DNA from: Corynespora cassiicola
Lineage: Eukaryota > Ascomycota > Dothideomycetes > Pleosporales > Corynesporascaceae
DNA length: 64,000 nucleotides
Assembly: GCA_022059125.1 (NCBI GenBank)
Contig: JAEUWY010000016.1
Coordinates: 806,001-870,000, forward strand
Direction: 5' to 3'
Shown here: one piece after another, positions 42,349 to 54,127 of the stretch
Layout: each line of letters starts with the position of its first letter
Position numbering within the stretch: the first letter of the stretch is position 1
Translations under genes and position numbers: made by a program
The notes under the pieces: model-generated
Database searches by the model: none
Seen by the model: the letters and a program-made list of their open reading frames with translations, nothing else
Told to the model about the DNA's origin: nothing

Positions 42349-45300
42349 ATGTCGTCCCCGTCCATGTTGACCAAGGCATGCCAGCTCCCGCCAATGCCCT
42401 CTCCCAGCCCGCCTACTGACGCTCCCCAGTTTGAATCCAAGTCCTCCAGGGCCAAGGGCATTGCCTTTCACCCCAAGAGGTACCTACGCGCCCACCCCAC
42501 GCCTCCCAATGCCCGCTGACCGCCCCTCAGGCCATGGATCCTCGTGTCGCTGCACTCCTCCACCATCCAATTGTGGGACTACCGCATGGGCACCCTGATA
42601 GACCGTTTCGAAGAGCACGACGGGCCGGTCCGCGGCATCGACTTCCACAAGACGCAGCCACTGTGAGAACCCCCCCACGATGAAACCCCCCCGACGGGCC
42701 ACGGCGGAGCTTGATGCTAAGAGGTTATTAGATTCGTATCTGGCGGCGACGACTACAAGATCAAGGTCTGGTCGTATCAGACGCGCCGGTGTCTATTCAC
42801 ATTGAACGGCCACTTGGACTATGTGCGAACCGTCTTCTTCCACCACGAACTGCCGTGGATAGTGAGTAGCTCGGATGACCGTAAGCCAAGCCCCATACTG
42901 CCACCTGGAGCCTTGCTAACATATCGTCTTTACAGAGACGATCCGTATATGGAACTGGCAAAATCGTAAGTGTCTCTGGTCTCTCCGCGTGTATTGCGCC
43001 ACTAACTCCAGACAGGCTCCCTCAGTAAGTCTCGCTGATTACACGTCTAGACCCATCTAACCCTGCAAGTCTGCACCATGACCGGACACAACCACTATAC
43101 CATGTGCGCGCAGTTCCACCCCAAGGAAGACCTCATCGTTTCCGCCTCGCTCGACCAGTCCGTGCGCGTTTGGGACATTTCTGGGCTGAGGAAGAAGCAC
43201 TCCGCGCCGACTGCCATGTCCTTTGAAGACCAAATGGCCCGCGCGAACCAGAACCAGGCCGACATGTTTGGCAACACCGATGCTGTTGTCAAGTTTGTGC
43301 TCGAAGGTCACGACCGCGGCGTCAACTGGGTTGCCTTCCACCCGACCCTCCCTCTCATCGTATCCGCTGGCGACGACCGTCTTGTAAAGCTGTGGAGGAT
43401 GTCGGAAACAAAGGCTTGGGAGGTTGATACGTGTCGCGGACACTTCCAGAATGCGTCGGCCTGTCTGTTCCACCCTCACCAGGATCTGATACTATCTGTC
43501 GGCGAGGACAAGACTATCCGTGTGTGGGACCTTAACAAGCGCACTTCGGTGCAGTCGTTCAAGCGGGAAAACGACCGATTCTGGGTCATTGCTGCCCACC
43601 CGGAGATTAACCTCTTTGCTGCTGGCCACGACAACGGTGTCATGGTCTTTAAGCTTGAGCGCGAGCGACCTGCGTCTGGCGTGTACCAGAACAACTTGTT
43701 CTACATCACCAAGGAGAAGCATGTCCGCTCCTATGACTTCCAGAAGAACATTGAATCGCCATCGATGCTTTCGCTGAAGAAGCTCGGCAGTGCTTGGGTA
43801 CCCCCACGAACCCTCTCCTACAACCCAGCTGAGCGGTCGATTTTGGTCACCTCGCCAGCCGACGGTGGTACTTATGAGCTCATCAGCCTCCCCCGCGACG
43901 CATCGGGCGCGATTGAGCCAACCGACACCAAGCGCGGCTCCGGAAACTCTGCTGTATTCGTTGCGCGCAACCGTTTTGCCGTCTTCAATCAGTCAAACCA
44001 GCAGATTGATATCAAGGATCTCAGCAACTCCACGACGAAGACGATCAAGCCGCCGCACGGCACCACGGACATTTACTTTGGTGGAACTGGCAACCTGCTC
44101 TTGATTACCCCCACATCCGTCGTCTTGTACGACATTCAGGGCAAGAAGAACCTCGCCGAACTTTCTGTCAGCGGTGTCAAATACGTTGTCTGGTCTTCCG
44201 ACGGTCTCCACGTGGCCTTGTTGAGCAAGCACAACATCACCATCGCCAACAAGAACCTCGAGCAGATCAGCACATTGCACGAGACTATCCGCATCAAGAG
44301 CGCAACTTGGGACGACACCGGTGTCCTCTTGTACTCTACCCTCAACCATGTCAAGTACAGCTTGATGAACGGCGACAACGGCATTGTCCGAACTCTGGAG
44401 CACACCGTCTACCTTGTTCGCGTCAAGGGCCGCAACATCTACTGTTTGGACCGCGCCGCGAAACCCAAGGTCCTTCAGATAGATCCTACCGAATACCGCT
44501 TCAAGCTTGCTCTGGTCAAGCGCAACTACGATGAGATGCTTAACATCATCAAGACTTCGAGTCTTGTTGGCCAGAGCATCATCTCGTATCTTCAGAAGAA
44601 GGGCTACCCTGAAATTGCGCTCCAGTTTGTGCAGGATCCCCAGACTCGATTCGAGCTTGCCATTGAGTGTGGCAACTTGGATGTGGCAGTCGAGATGGCC
44701 AAGCAGCTTGATCGACCAAAGCTTTGGCAGCGATTGAGCGCCGAAGCCCTCGCCCATGGAAACCACCAGGTCGTGGAAATGACCTACCAGAAACTCCGCA
44801 ACTTTGACAAGTTGTCCTTCTTGTATCTTGCCACTGGCGACCAGGAGAAGCTGAAGCGCATGGCCAAGATTGCTGAGCACCGCGGCGATATGACTGCTCG
44901 ATTCCAGAATGCGCTCTACCTCGGTGATGTGCAGAACCGAATCGAAATGTTCCAGGAGATCGACCTCTATCCGCTAGCGTACGCTACGGCAAAGGCGCAC
45001 GGGCTCGACGAGCAGGCCCAGTCGATTTTGGAAGCTAGCGGCCTTACTGAGGACCAGATCAGCATACCATCGGTCGGCGGTGCACTTGCGCCTCCCAAGC
45101 CCATTGTCCCGACATACAAGGCAAACTGGCCCACGCGTGCGGCTTCCTCGACAGTGTTCGAGAAGGCCTTGATGGGCGAAGTCGAGGGCATCGGTGCCGA
45201 GGAACCCGCAGCCAATGGCTTTGGCGACGAGGATCTTTTGGGAGATGCTGAAGCTCCTGGTGCTTCTGCTGAACTCGGAGGCGATGATGAAGACGATGTC

Positions 45301-46386
45301 GGCGGCTGGGACATGGGAGATGATGGTGATGCCGAGGTCGAGGACGACTTTGTCGAAGTTGAGGGTGCTGAAGCAGGTGCTGGCAGCAGCGAAGCCGACC
45401 TGTGGGCTCGTAACTCGCCTTTGGCTGCGGATCACATTGCTGCGGGCTCGTTCGAGACGGCTATGCAGCTCTTGAACCGCCAAGTCGGAGCCGTCAACTT
45501 TACGCCTCTTGAGGACCGTTTCCAGGAAATCTACCAAGCCACCCGGACATATCTTCCCGCTACCCCGAACATGCCATCCCTGGTCAACTACGTGCGGAGA
45601 ACCGTCACCGAGACCGACACTCGCAAGATTTTGCCCATTATTCCGCGGGATCTGGAGTCAATCTTGGCCACCGAGTTGCAGTCTGGCAAGCAAGCAATGG
45701 TCAAGAACCAGCTTCAGGATGGTGTAAACGTTTTCAAGAAGCTTCTCCAGCTCTTGATTGTCAATGTCGTTGCTTCGCAGGCCGAGCTCACCGAGGTAAG
45801 ACCTAACCTGAATCTTTTTAAGCCAAACTTGACTAACAACATCATACAGGCAAAGAAGGCCATTCACACGGCAGCCCAATATATTGTCGCCATGTCCATT
45901 GAGCTCGCCCGTAGATCCTTGGTGCAGGGTGCCACTGATATCTCTGGGCTCCCAGAGGATACCAAGAAGCGTGCACTCGAGCTGTCCGCTTACTTCACCA
46001 TCCCCGAGCTTGAAGGCCCACACAAGTCTCTTCCCTTGTCGGCTGCCATGAACTTTGCCAACAAGAACAAGCAGCTCAACACGGCATTGAACTTTGCCAA
46101 CCAGTTGCTCGACCGCACTGGCAATGCCAAGCTGAAGGAAACGGCCAAGAGGGTCAAGACGGTGGCCGAGAGGAATCCCTCGGACAACATCGAGATTGAC
46201 TTTGACCAGTTTGCAGACTTTGAGATTTGCGCTGCATCATACACTCCCATCTACAGCGGCAGCCCTTCGGCCGCCTGCCCATACGATGGCTCAAAGTACC
46301 ACGGCAAGTACAAGGGCACTGTTTGCAAGGTCTGCGAGATTTGCCAGATTGGAGCTCCTGCCAGCGGCTTGAGGCTAGTTGGTTGA
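42349..46386 (+). CDS. COPA: Coatomer subunit alpha (COPI)
   Basis: Eight exons, 42349-42375, 42430-42479, 42531-42662, 42732-42880, 42936-42965, 43016-43024, 43070-45795 and 45850-46386, give 1219 residues. It is a scaffold of the COPI coat that binds KKxx cargo for Golgi-to-ER retrieval. The N-terminal WD40 propeller covers about 1-320 ([53 protein letters not shown]); the coatomer WD-associated solenoid runs to about 780, an acidic linker ([16 protein letters not shown]) follows, and the COPI_C domain ends [17 protein letters not shown]. Exon 6 is only 9 nt, and the first intron uses a GC donor; both are needed to give the conserved N-terminus. The last intron (54 nt) is in frame and stop-free. 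The following gene lies 579 bases downstream on the same strand. Confidence 0.95.
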
Positions 46387-46965
46387 GATCAAGGGAGTTG
46401 AGTCGAGAAATTTTGCAACGCCCGCGTGGTGCAACTTAGTTGATTGGAATCTATATGCATAGCGCGGTTGTTGAATAGGGATGCGATCAACGGCCGGTTG
46501 AAGTGTAACAATGACGAGAGCATGGGGGTCCAGAGGAACAGGGGATGTAGAAGAGTGAAGACGTAACATCTTCCAAAACGAAATGCATGTTAATGAGCGC
46601 CTTTTGTTTCAATATCGTCTTACTCATCGGCAAGTGTATGAGTCGTCGTGCCATTTCCGCTAGTGTTTGCCCTGTAGGCGGAAAGTAGATGAGATGAGAG
46701 CGGAACACGTGAGAATCAGCCACTGGAGGCGGAGAGTTTCCGCCGCATTTGCGCCCCACTTTTTTTAATGTGACTGTTCGCTGCCCCACGAAGACTCATC
46801 GCAGCCCACGCACGCTCCGAACCCATTTCTTGACCGCGGAACTTGTGCGCACAGCTTGCCATATATTGTCGCGTTCTTTTATGCCAAAAAGACGTGCAGA
46901 TCTTCTTCAAGCCGAATCTCTCGAATTGACGTCCGTATACGTGTCGAGGACACGACTACCCCGCC
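46387..46965. other. Intergenic region between COPA and tyrosyl-tRNA synthetase genes
   Basis: Carries the COPA terminator and the synthetase promoter. No open frame of interest was found. Confidence 0.45.
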
Positions 46966-48428
46966 ATGGCCGACAAGGTGGCCATTCAGGATGAAATCGC
47001 CGTGATTGAGAAGAAGATTGAGGAGCTACAGGAGCAATTGAAAGATGCAAAGGCACGACTACACCAGGCTTCGATACCCAAGCAAGATGCTGCTGCGCAG
47101 TTGTCCAAGGAGGACCAGCTTGCCCTCATCAAGGTCAACTTGAAGGAGGTGCTCAATCCAGAGATTATGGATGCCGTCCTGAACAAGGGAGATGTTCTCA
47201 AGATCTACTGGGGTACTGCCACGACCGGCAGGCCTCACTGCGGATACGTAAGACGTGTCCCTCTCCATTCCCACGCCAATTCTGACCATTGCATAGTTCG
47301 TCCCCGTCCTCAAGATTGCCCAGTTCTTGCGCGCCGGCTGCCACGTCAAGATCCTGCTCGCCGATATCCACGGATTCTTGGACAACCTCAAGGCACCCAT
47401 CGAGCTCGTCAAGTTCCGCGCCCAGTACTACCGCTTCGTCATCACCGCGCTCCTCAAGGCCGTCCAAGTCCCGATCGAGAAGCTCGAATTCGTCTTCGGG
47501 TCCGACTTTGAGCTCAAGCCCGACTACATGATGGACGTCCTGAGACTAGCCTCGATAACGAGCGAGCACGACGCAAAGAAGGCGGGCGCCGAGGTGGTGA
47601 AGCAGACCGAGAACGCGCCTTTGAGCGGCCTCATCTACCCACTGATGCAAGCGCTGGACGAGCAGTACCTGGACGTGGATGTGCAGTTCGGCGGCCTGGA
47701 CCAGCGCAAGATCTTCGCGCTGGCCAAGGATGTGCTCCCCAAGATTGGCTACAAGGAGCGCGCGCACCTGATGAACCCCATGGTGCCCGGCCTGCAGGGC
47801 GGCAAGATGAGCGCCAGCGACCCCGACTCCAAGATCGACGTCCTCGACACGGCCGACGCGGTCCGCAAGAAGCTCAAGAAGGCCTTCGCGCCGCCCAAGC
47901 AGGTCGAGGAGAACGGCGTGCTCAGCTTCGTCGAGTACGTCTTGCTCCCCGCCGGCGAGCTCAAGTACGGAACCCCAAAGTTCGTCGTCGAGCGCCGCGA
48001 CGCCGAGCCCCTCATCTACACCGATATCAAGACGATGCAGGAAGACTATGTAAACGATATTGTGCGTCCCATCCCCTCCCTTTCCATCCCGTCCTTGTTC
48101 CAGCCCCGCTAATGCAGTTGGCCAGCTCACTCCCCAAATCCTCAAACCCGCCGTCACAGAAGCCCTCGTCCAGCTCCTCGCCCCCGTCCAGGAAGAGTTC
48201 CAGGCTACCCCCGAGTGGAAAGACATTGAGCAGAAAGCGTACCCGCCCCCGCCCGCGCCCCCGAAGAAGGAAAAGAAGAAGAAGGACAAGGGCACGTTCC
48301 ACCCGGGGAACAAGAAGGTCGAGGCGAAGCCTGATGGGCATGTCGAGGGCGAGGGGAAGGCGGAGGTGGATGTCGGGGCTGAGGGGGGCGCCAAGGCGAT
48401 TGAGAAGTTGAGTGTCGAGGATAAGTAG
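46966..48428 (+). CDS. YARS: Tyrosyl-tRNA synthetase, cytosolic
   Basis: Three exons, 46966-47247, 47297-48061 and 48126-48428, give 449 residues. It charges tRNA-Tyr. A coiled-coil N-terminus (IAVIEKKIEELQEQLKDAK) precedes the class I core: the HIGH-equivalent is RPHCGYFVPVLK (interrupted by the first intron after GY), tyrosine-pocket segments QALDEQYLDVDVQFGGLDQRK follow, and the KMSKS-equivalent is KMSAS. The anticodon-binding region leads into a lysine-rich tail (PPKKEKKKKDKGTFHP) and an acidic end. The second intron ends TTGGCCAG, with GCTAATG as branch site; using the earlier TGCAG would break the frame. It is convergent with UGGT, 353 bases between the stops. Confidence 0.94.
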
Positions 48429-48781
48429 ATGGTATGAGGGGTGTGTAGACGAAGGTGGGGGGGGGGGATATACCAAGCAAGCACAACGGCGCGTTCGCGC
48501 CGGCTGCTGAAAACATGCATACAGAAAACGGAGGAAATGAAATCATGAACAAGCACCTCCTCCCTCCCAATGCGCGGTCTGCGTGATGCCGAAAGAAGAA
48601 AGAAAGGGATGTAGGTGTGTACCAAAGAAGCCGTTGACTTTATATACCTACACGCTTTCTATGCATCCCAATGCCGATTCGATCGATCGATCCAAAAAAA
48701 AAAAAGCGCCACACGCCCGCTCTACTTCCATTCTGCGAAACACTGGTTTTCCACCCCGTCTTGCCACAACAGTCTCCATAT
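48429..48781. terminator. Convergent 3' region of the synthetase gene and UGGT
   Basis: Both 3' ends point into this interval. It has a G9 run at about 48459-48467 and an A-run at 48693-48704; no canonical AATAAA was recognised. Confidence 0.4.
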
Positions 48782-51700
48782 CTACAACTCTTGCTTGAAC
48801 CCCTTAACCCTCTCCTCCTCCTCCCGCTCCTTCCTCTCCCTCTCCTCCTCCTGCAACCTCTCCTGCACACTCCCCCCCTCGACAACCGCTCCCTCGCCCC
48901 TAACCCTCCTCGCTAGCCTCGCAACCTCCTCATCATACACCGACCACTCGGGCACCTGCCGCCTGGCACGCTCGAGCTTAGGTTCCTTGGTCTGTGGATT
49001 ATTGCACAGATCAATCGTCTTGGCCTCCTTTTGGCTCTCATCCGAGCACCAAGTCTCGCACCACAGCCACTCTTGGGGCAAGCTCTTGATGGGGAGGTTG
49101 AACTGCATGTTATTCGGGAGATCCTGGTCGAGGTTGGACAGGGAGTTCGGGTCCGCGGAGAGGGAATGGTACTGCTGGCGCAATCTATCACCGGCGGCGA
49201 GTTTGCGGAAGCGCTGGAGGTCGACGACGTACAGCGCCGAGATGTGGTAGGGGCGGCCGCGGAGGAAGTTTGCCCAGTAGCCCGTCTTCCAGAAGCGGAA
49301 GCCTTCCATTTCGGTGCGGGAGTCGCACATGGGGGTGAAGGCGTAGGGCGCGCCTTCGAGGTCGAGGGAGACGAGCTCGTACATGTCTGTGCGCACGACT
49401 TGGTCCGCGTCGACGAAGATGACCTTGTCGAGGTCGAGGGGGAAGAGGACGTCTAGGAAGAGGATCTTGTAGCCCCAGATCTCGCGTTGCTTTTCGGTTT
49501 GGCCGCGTAGCCAGTGGGGCCACTTGTACGTGACCATTTCGTAGCTGAAGCCGTATTCGGCCGCCATGTGCGGAAGGAACGACTTGAATGAGGGGGACAG
49601 GAATTGTTCGATGAACCAGAACTTGACCGTGTGCTCCGTGTTCTTCATCACTGAGAGCATCATGATGTTGAGCATGCGCTCGTAGAGGTGGCCTGACGCG
49701 ACGGAGAAGATGTTGATGTCAGCTTGCACGCCCTTGGAGGCGCTCTTACCACCAGACAAAAGCTCGGCACCCTTTGCGAGTACTTTCTCGGTGTTGAATC
49801 CTAGGCCGACCTTGCTAAGGAATTGGTTGACCTTTTGGGTGCCCTTTTCTACAATCTCCGAGGCGAAGGACTCGGGCTCGTCGGCACCGAGGACATCTGC
49901 ATTTTCCTGGCCAGGTTTGCGAGACAGGCGCGGGAAAAGCGTGGTGCCCTGGAAGCTCATGAGCACGATCTCGCTAGTCTCATCACCAGCCTGCGGTGCA
50001 TAGCCCTTGGTACCAGCACTGTCGAGGTTGAAGATCTCCTGAGAGCGGCCAGCCTTGAGCTGAATGTTGTAGAAACCTGGGTTCGCCTTGAACTGGAGAT
50101 ATCCCAGGTTGGCCATGATGATAGTGTCTGCAAAGTGTGGGTCCTTCTCAGTAGCAAGAACAACCTCCGCACCACGAGGTGGCTGTCCGTTGGTGACATC
50201 GCGAGAATGGCCTTCAATGAGGATACTCTCCAACCCGTAGATGGCGTCGATGTTAGTCCCACTGCTCAAAGAGCTGAGCTTGATGTTGTCCAGATCGTGA
50301 ATAGACTCTTCAGGAGCAACCAGCCAAGAAGGCGGAACATCCATACCCAAGTTAAGAAGTGCCTCTTTGGGAATTCCAGAGAAGTGGGCTTCGAGGTTGT
50401 CGACCGATCCATCCTCATTGAACGTAGGCTTGGAATCCAACAGGTAACGGTAAAATCGCTTCACCGGCAGTTCCGACAGCATCTGCTTGGGGTTCAAGAA
50501 GAGCTTGAGGTAAACACCATCCATCTCAGACAATGTCTTCAAGATGGGAATCCACCTCTGCGCCAACTCAGTGGCCGGGTCAATCGAAGCAACAATCTGG
50601 ATTACGGCAGTGTTGTTGTCGCCTTTGACGATAGCAGTGTGCTCGTCGCTCCACTTTTTGAAGATATCGATCCTCTGTGTGGAGGTGGATTCGTAGATAC
50701 CCTCTGGGACGTCCGAAATGCCAGAGAGAGCGACCAAAGACTGAATCTTTGCCAGCTCAAGGGGATTTCCAGTCTGGATCTCCAGGGCCTGCAAGGCCTT
50801 GCTGATGGGCTCAATGCGCTTGGTAGTCTCATACGAAATAAGGGTCTCAACGTCGTCTTTGGAAAATGCATAGTTTGCTGAGATGGGTCCAACCTTGCGA
50901 CCGTTGACCAAAATAGCGTTTTCACCCTGCTTGAGGCCGAGAGCTTCATAGATTGGCTCTGCAACCTTCCAGAATGCCGTAGAGTTGGCAGAAGTAGGCG
51001 AGAAAGACGGCTCCTCGGTCACAGTATCAAGAAGCTTTTGGCTGGTGAGTTTCTTGCTAGATTTGACCCAGGCCTCAAAGATGTCGGCTGATGCGTTCGA
51101 TTGTTCAGCGCCAGCTTGAGGGTTGTGAATCAACACAACCTCAACATTGGGGTTGTCCTGGCGGTACTGTGCAACGGACCTGAGCAGAGCGAGACCAGAC
51201 TCCGAGTCAAAATCACCAACGAGGGTCAGGTGGGCCCAAGTACCCTCGCTAGACTTTGTTGCAACATCAACACGGGGCATCTTCTCAAAGACCTCGCTAT
51301 GCTTGTCCTCAAACTCAGCCATGTTGATAATCGTAATGTCCTTTTCGTTCTCGGGAATAACCAGCGGGTTGCGCTTTGGTGCAGCCGAAGCCAAGAACTG
51401 CTGTGGGACCCAATTGTCCTCCTTGATGACATTCTCAAAGACAGCCTTTTGGACCTGGCGAAGATCCATACTGATACGCTGGCTAGCCAATTGAAGCCAT
51501 GACTCGTCGTTCGGGACGGGAACACCGTTGACGAATAGCGGAGCTTTGGGGCCATTTGCTGCGAGACGCGCGAGGTACTTGCTAGCAGCTGCAACACGCT
51601 CTTCAAGGTCCTCCGACTTCAAAACATTGGCAAGTTCAAGAGGCTCACGTTCCTTACGTAGCTTAGCGTCCTTGACAGTGGCATCGAAGATGGCCTTGTC

Positions 51701-53522
51701 AGGAGAAGCCAATTTCTTAGCCTCTTTGGCCTTTGGAATATGTCAGCATTGGAATGGCTCAACTCAGGTGTTGTGCTTACAGCATTGAGGTACTTGATAA
51801 GAGCAGAAAGCCCGTAGGTATCGAGCAAGTGGTATGCGACCTTGGCTTGCGCCATCTGGCCTTCAGTCCGCGTCTGAGGAACCAGGCCCCACTGAATGGG
51901 AACACCACGCTTGACAAGACCCAAAAGAGTCTCTGCAATGACAAAAACCTCGTCTTCTGAAGTCAGATCGACGGGGAGAATGACGTTGTGAATGTCACGA
52001 CGAACAGCAGGCAGTTGGCCAGGGAAAGTGCGCTGAAGGAGCTATACTTTCGTGAGCTTGTGAAAAAATAATATCGAGAATCATACATACCGAGGTCAAG
52101 GCAGAGGGCCAGCTCTCATACCTAGAGTCCTTCTCGATGGTGTTCATCCGGATAATCACCTTGCCGCCCTCGATTTCGTCCCTAAAGTCGTAGCGCTGAG
52201 GCTCATCCTCGGCCTGAGTCTCGGTAATGGCAGAGTGGGACAGCAAAGCAATGGCATCGGACCCAGAAAGACCCTGGCTGCGAATACCATTAACCAGCCT
52301 CCGCTCCTTGCGCAAATGCTCCAAAAGCGTAAAGGGGTTCACCTCACGGGCCGGAATTTGCACGCCGTTGATCCAGAGAACGTTGTATCCTGACGGGAGG
52401 AGCTGCTCGCGATTCTGGCTGTGCTCTGCCACAAACTCTTCAGACGCCTCGTGTCCAACGATAGCAGACGAGTACTTTGGAAAGTCTTGGACGAGCTTCA
52501 ACAGCGTGTCCATTGGCTGATCGCTCTTCATGACGAAGCTAGCAGCCTTGAGGCCAAGGTCGGAAACCTCATCCTTGGAAAGCGGCTTCAGATCCGACAC
52601 CTCTTCGTCATCATTCAGCTCAGTCTCGAGCGGCTTCTGTGCTGCATCTTCTCCCTGCTCCGCGGACCGATCGTCAATGACAATGTAATCGGTCCTCTTC
52701 AACTGCAACTCGACTCCGTAACCATTGACGATAAGAGGTGTCTTCGGGGCGTTCGCAGAGGGCTTGTGGCGCACACGATACGACGTCTTCCCCTCCTTTG
52801 CCGTCTTGCTCAACGTCTTATGAAACTTGGAAAACGAAGGCGCCGTGATATCCGCATAAAGGATCGACGAAAGCGGACTCGAAGCATTCCCCAGCACTCG
52901 GTCAAAAGGTAGCGCATACATCCTATCCAACATTAGCCCCTCCCTCTTTGCAAAAGAGCACAGAATCCCTACCTCTCGCTCTTGACAGCGCCATGACTCT
53001 CCTCCAACTGCGGAGAGCAAAACTGCTTCCCGCCAAACGCTACCCACGTATCGCATCCTTCACCTTGCTCCGCCTCTAGAGAAGGCTCAACCGACGTGTT
53101 ATAAAACTGATACTGCGCCTCTATCCTCGGAGCCGCCGACCTAACCGACAGCGCAAACTGGAACGACGCCAACGTCTCCGGCTCCGTGATATGTCCATCT
53201 TGCTCCAGGAGCTCCACAAACGCGACGAAAAGCTCCTGGTCCGTCTTTGCGCCGTCGAAGTAGCCGTCCGCTATGCGGTCGAGGAGCGGAAAGTAGGCGT
53301 CTGCGTTCTCCTCGGCGGCGGTTTCCCTGTGCCTGCGTTAGCTCCGCGGATGTGGGGATTGGGGGAGCGGGGGACGTACAGGAGCTCGACGAGGTAGGGG
53401 GCGGAGGCGAAGGAGGCACGGAGGGCGACGTTGATGCTTGGGCCGGCGTGGGCGCCGATGTGCTTGAATGCGCTGAGGATGAAGAGGGCCTTCACGCTCA
53501 GTAGAGAAGCGAGGACCCGCAT
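48782..53522 (-). CDS. gpt1: UDP-glucose:glycoprotein glucosyltransferase (UGGT)
   Basis: Five exons, 53522-53380, 53326-52973, 52922-52091, 52041-51781 and 51730-48782, give 1512 residues. This ER-lumen folding sensor re-glucosylates misfolded glycoproteins so that calnexin can rebind them. The signal peptide is MRVLASLLSVKALFILSAFKH. The long N-terminal part corresponds to the thioredoxin-like sensor domains (for example SFVMKSDQPMDTLLKLVQDFP, GYNVLWINGVQIPAREVNP). The C-terminal GT24 catalytic domain begins near INIFSVASGHLYERMLNIMM and includes the metal-binding DAD at about residue 1304 (VIFVDADQVVRTDMYE), WKTGYWANFLRGRPYHISALY and NLDQDLPNNMQ. The extreme C-terminus is KQEL, resembling a KDEL-type retrieval signal. 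Introns are 49-53 nt with standard borders and matching phases. Confidence 0.94.
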
Positions 53523-54127
53523 TGCGCAAGATATGACCCCGGAGCTGCGCCGGGGGTACGACCGTGTGTTCGAGGGAGTTCGAAAGGTCGGGTTTAATTG
53601 TGGGTGGTGGGGTTCAGCTCTGATATTGCTGAAGTTGCAACGTATGGCATTCCCGCCCGGGGGGCCGTGCCGCGTGGTGTTTGGGAAATTGGCTACTGCG
53701 CTCCCATGGAGGGTTTGCGCTTTTCAATCGATATGGAGAGAAAGGGGAATAGTGGTCGTGCAAGATACCAGAAAGGGAATGGAATCATGGGAATTGGGTG
53801 AGGGCTCTCCAATTGTCACGTCGAGGTGTCCGGAACGCCTTGGCAAGGGATCCCTGGGTGCACCGCCACTGTGGCACCTCCGCCTCTTCGCCGGTTCGGG
53901 ATGTTCTTTATTCAACGTGCAAACTATACACGCCGGTCTATACATGGCATCCTTTACTCTATTGGTGTCATCTAGTGAGTTTAGGCTGTCTACTATGATG
54001 AAGCTAAATATCTGACACGAACTATACATTGTTGTGTATTACATGGGCTTTTTTGCCGATTTTGTCCCCCATGCAGTATGCATAAGAAGACTATATATAC
54101 ATCCAACAAGTCTCATCCTTGGCCTCT
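53523..54127. other. Intergenic region, UGGT promoter side
   Basis: About 600 bases upstream of UGGT and downstream of the P450 stop, both on the minus strand. No conserved frame was seen. Confidence 0.4.

Noticed and set aside
41540..42394. Minus-strand 284-codon frame over the COPA promoter
   Set aside because: Arises from GC bias; composition is Arg/Ala/Gly-rich and it overlaps the conserved first exon of COPA on the other strand.
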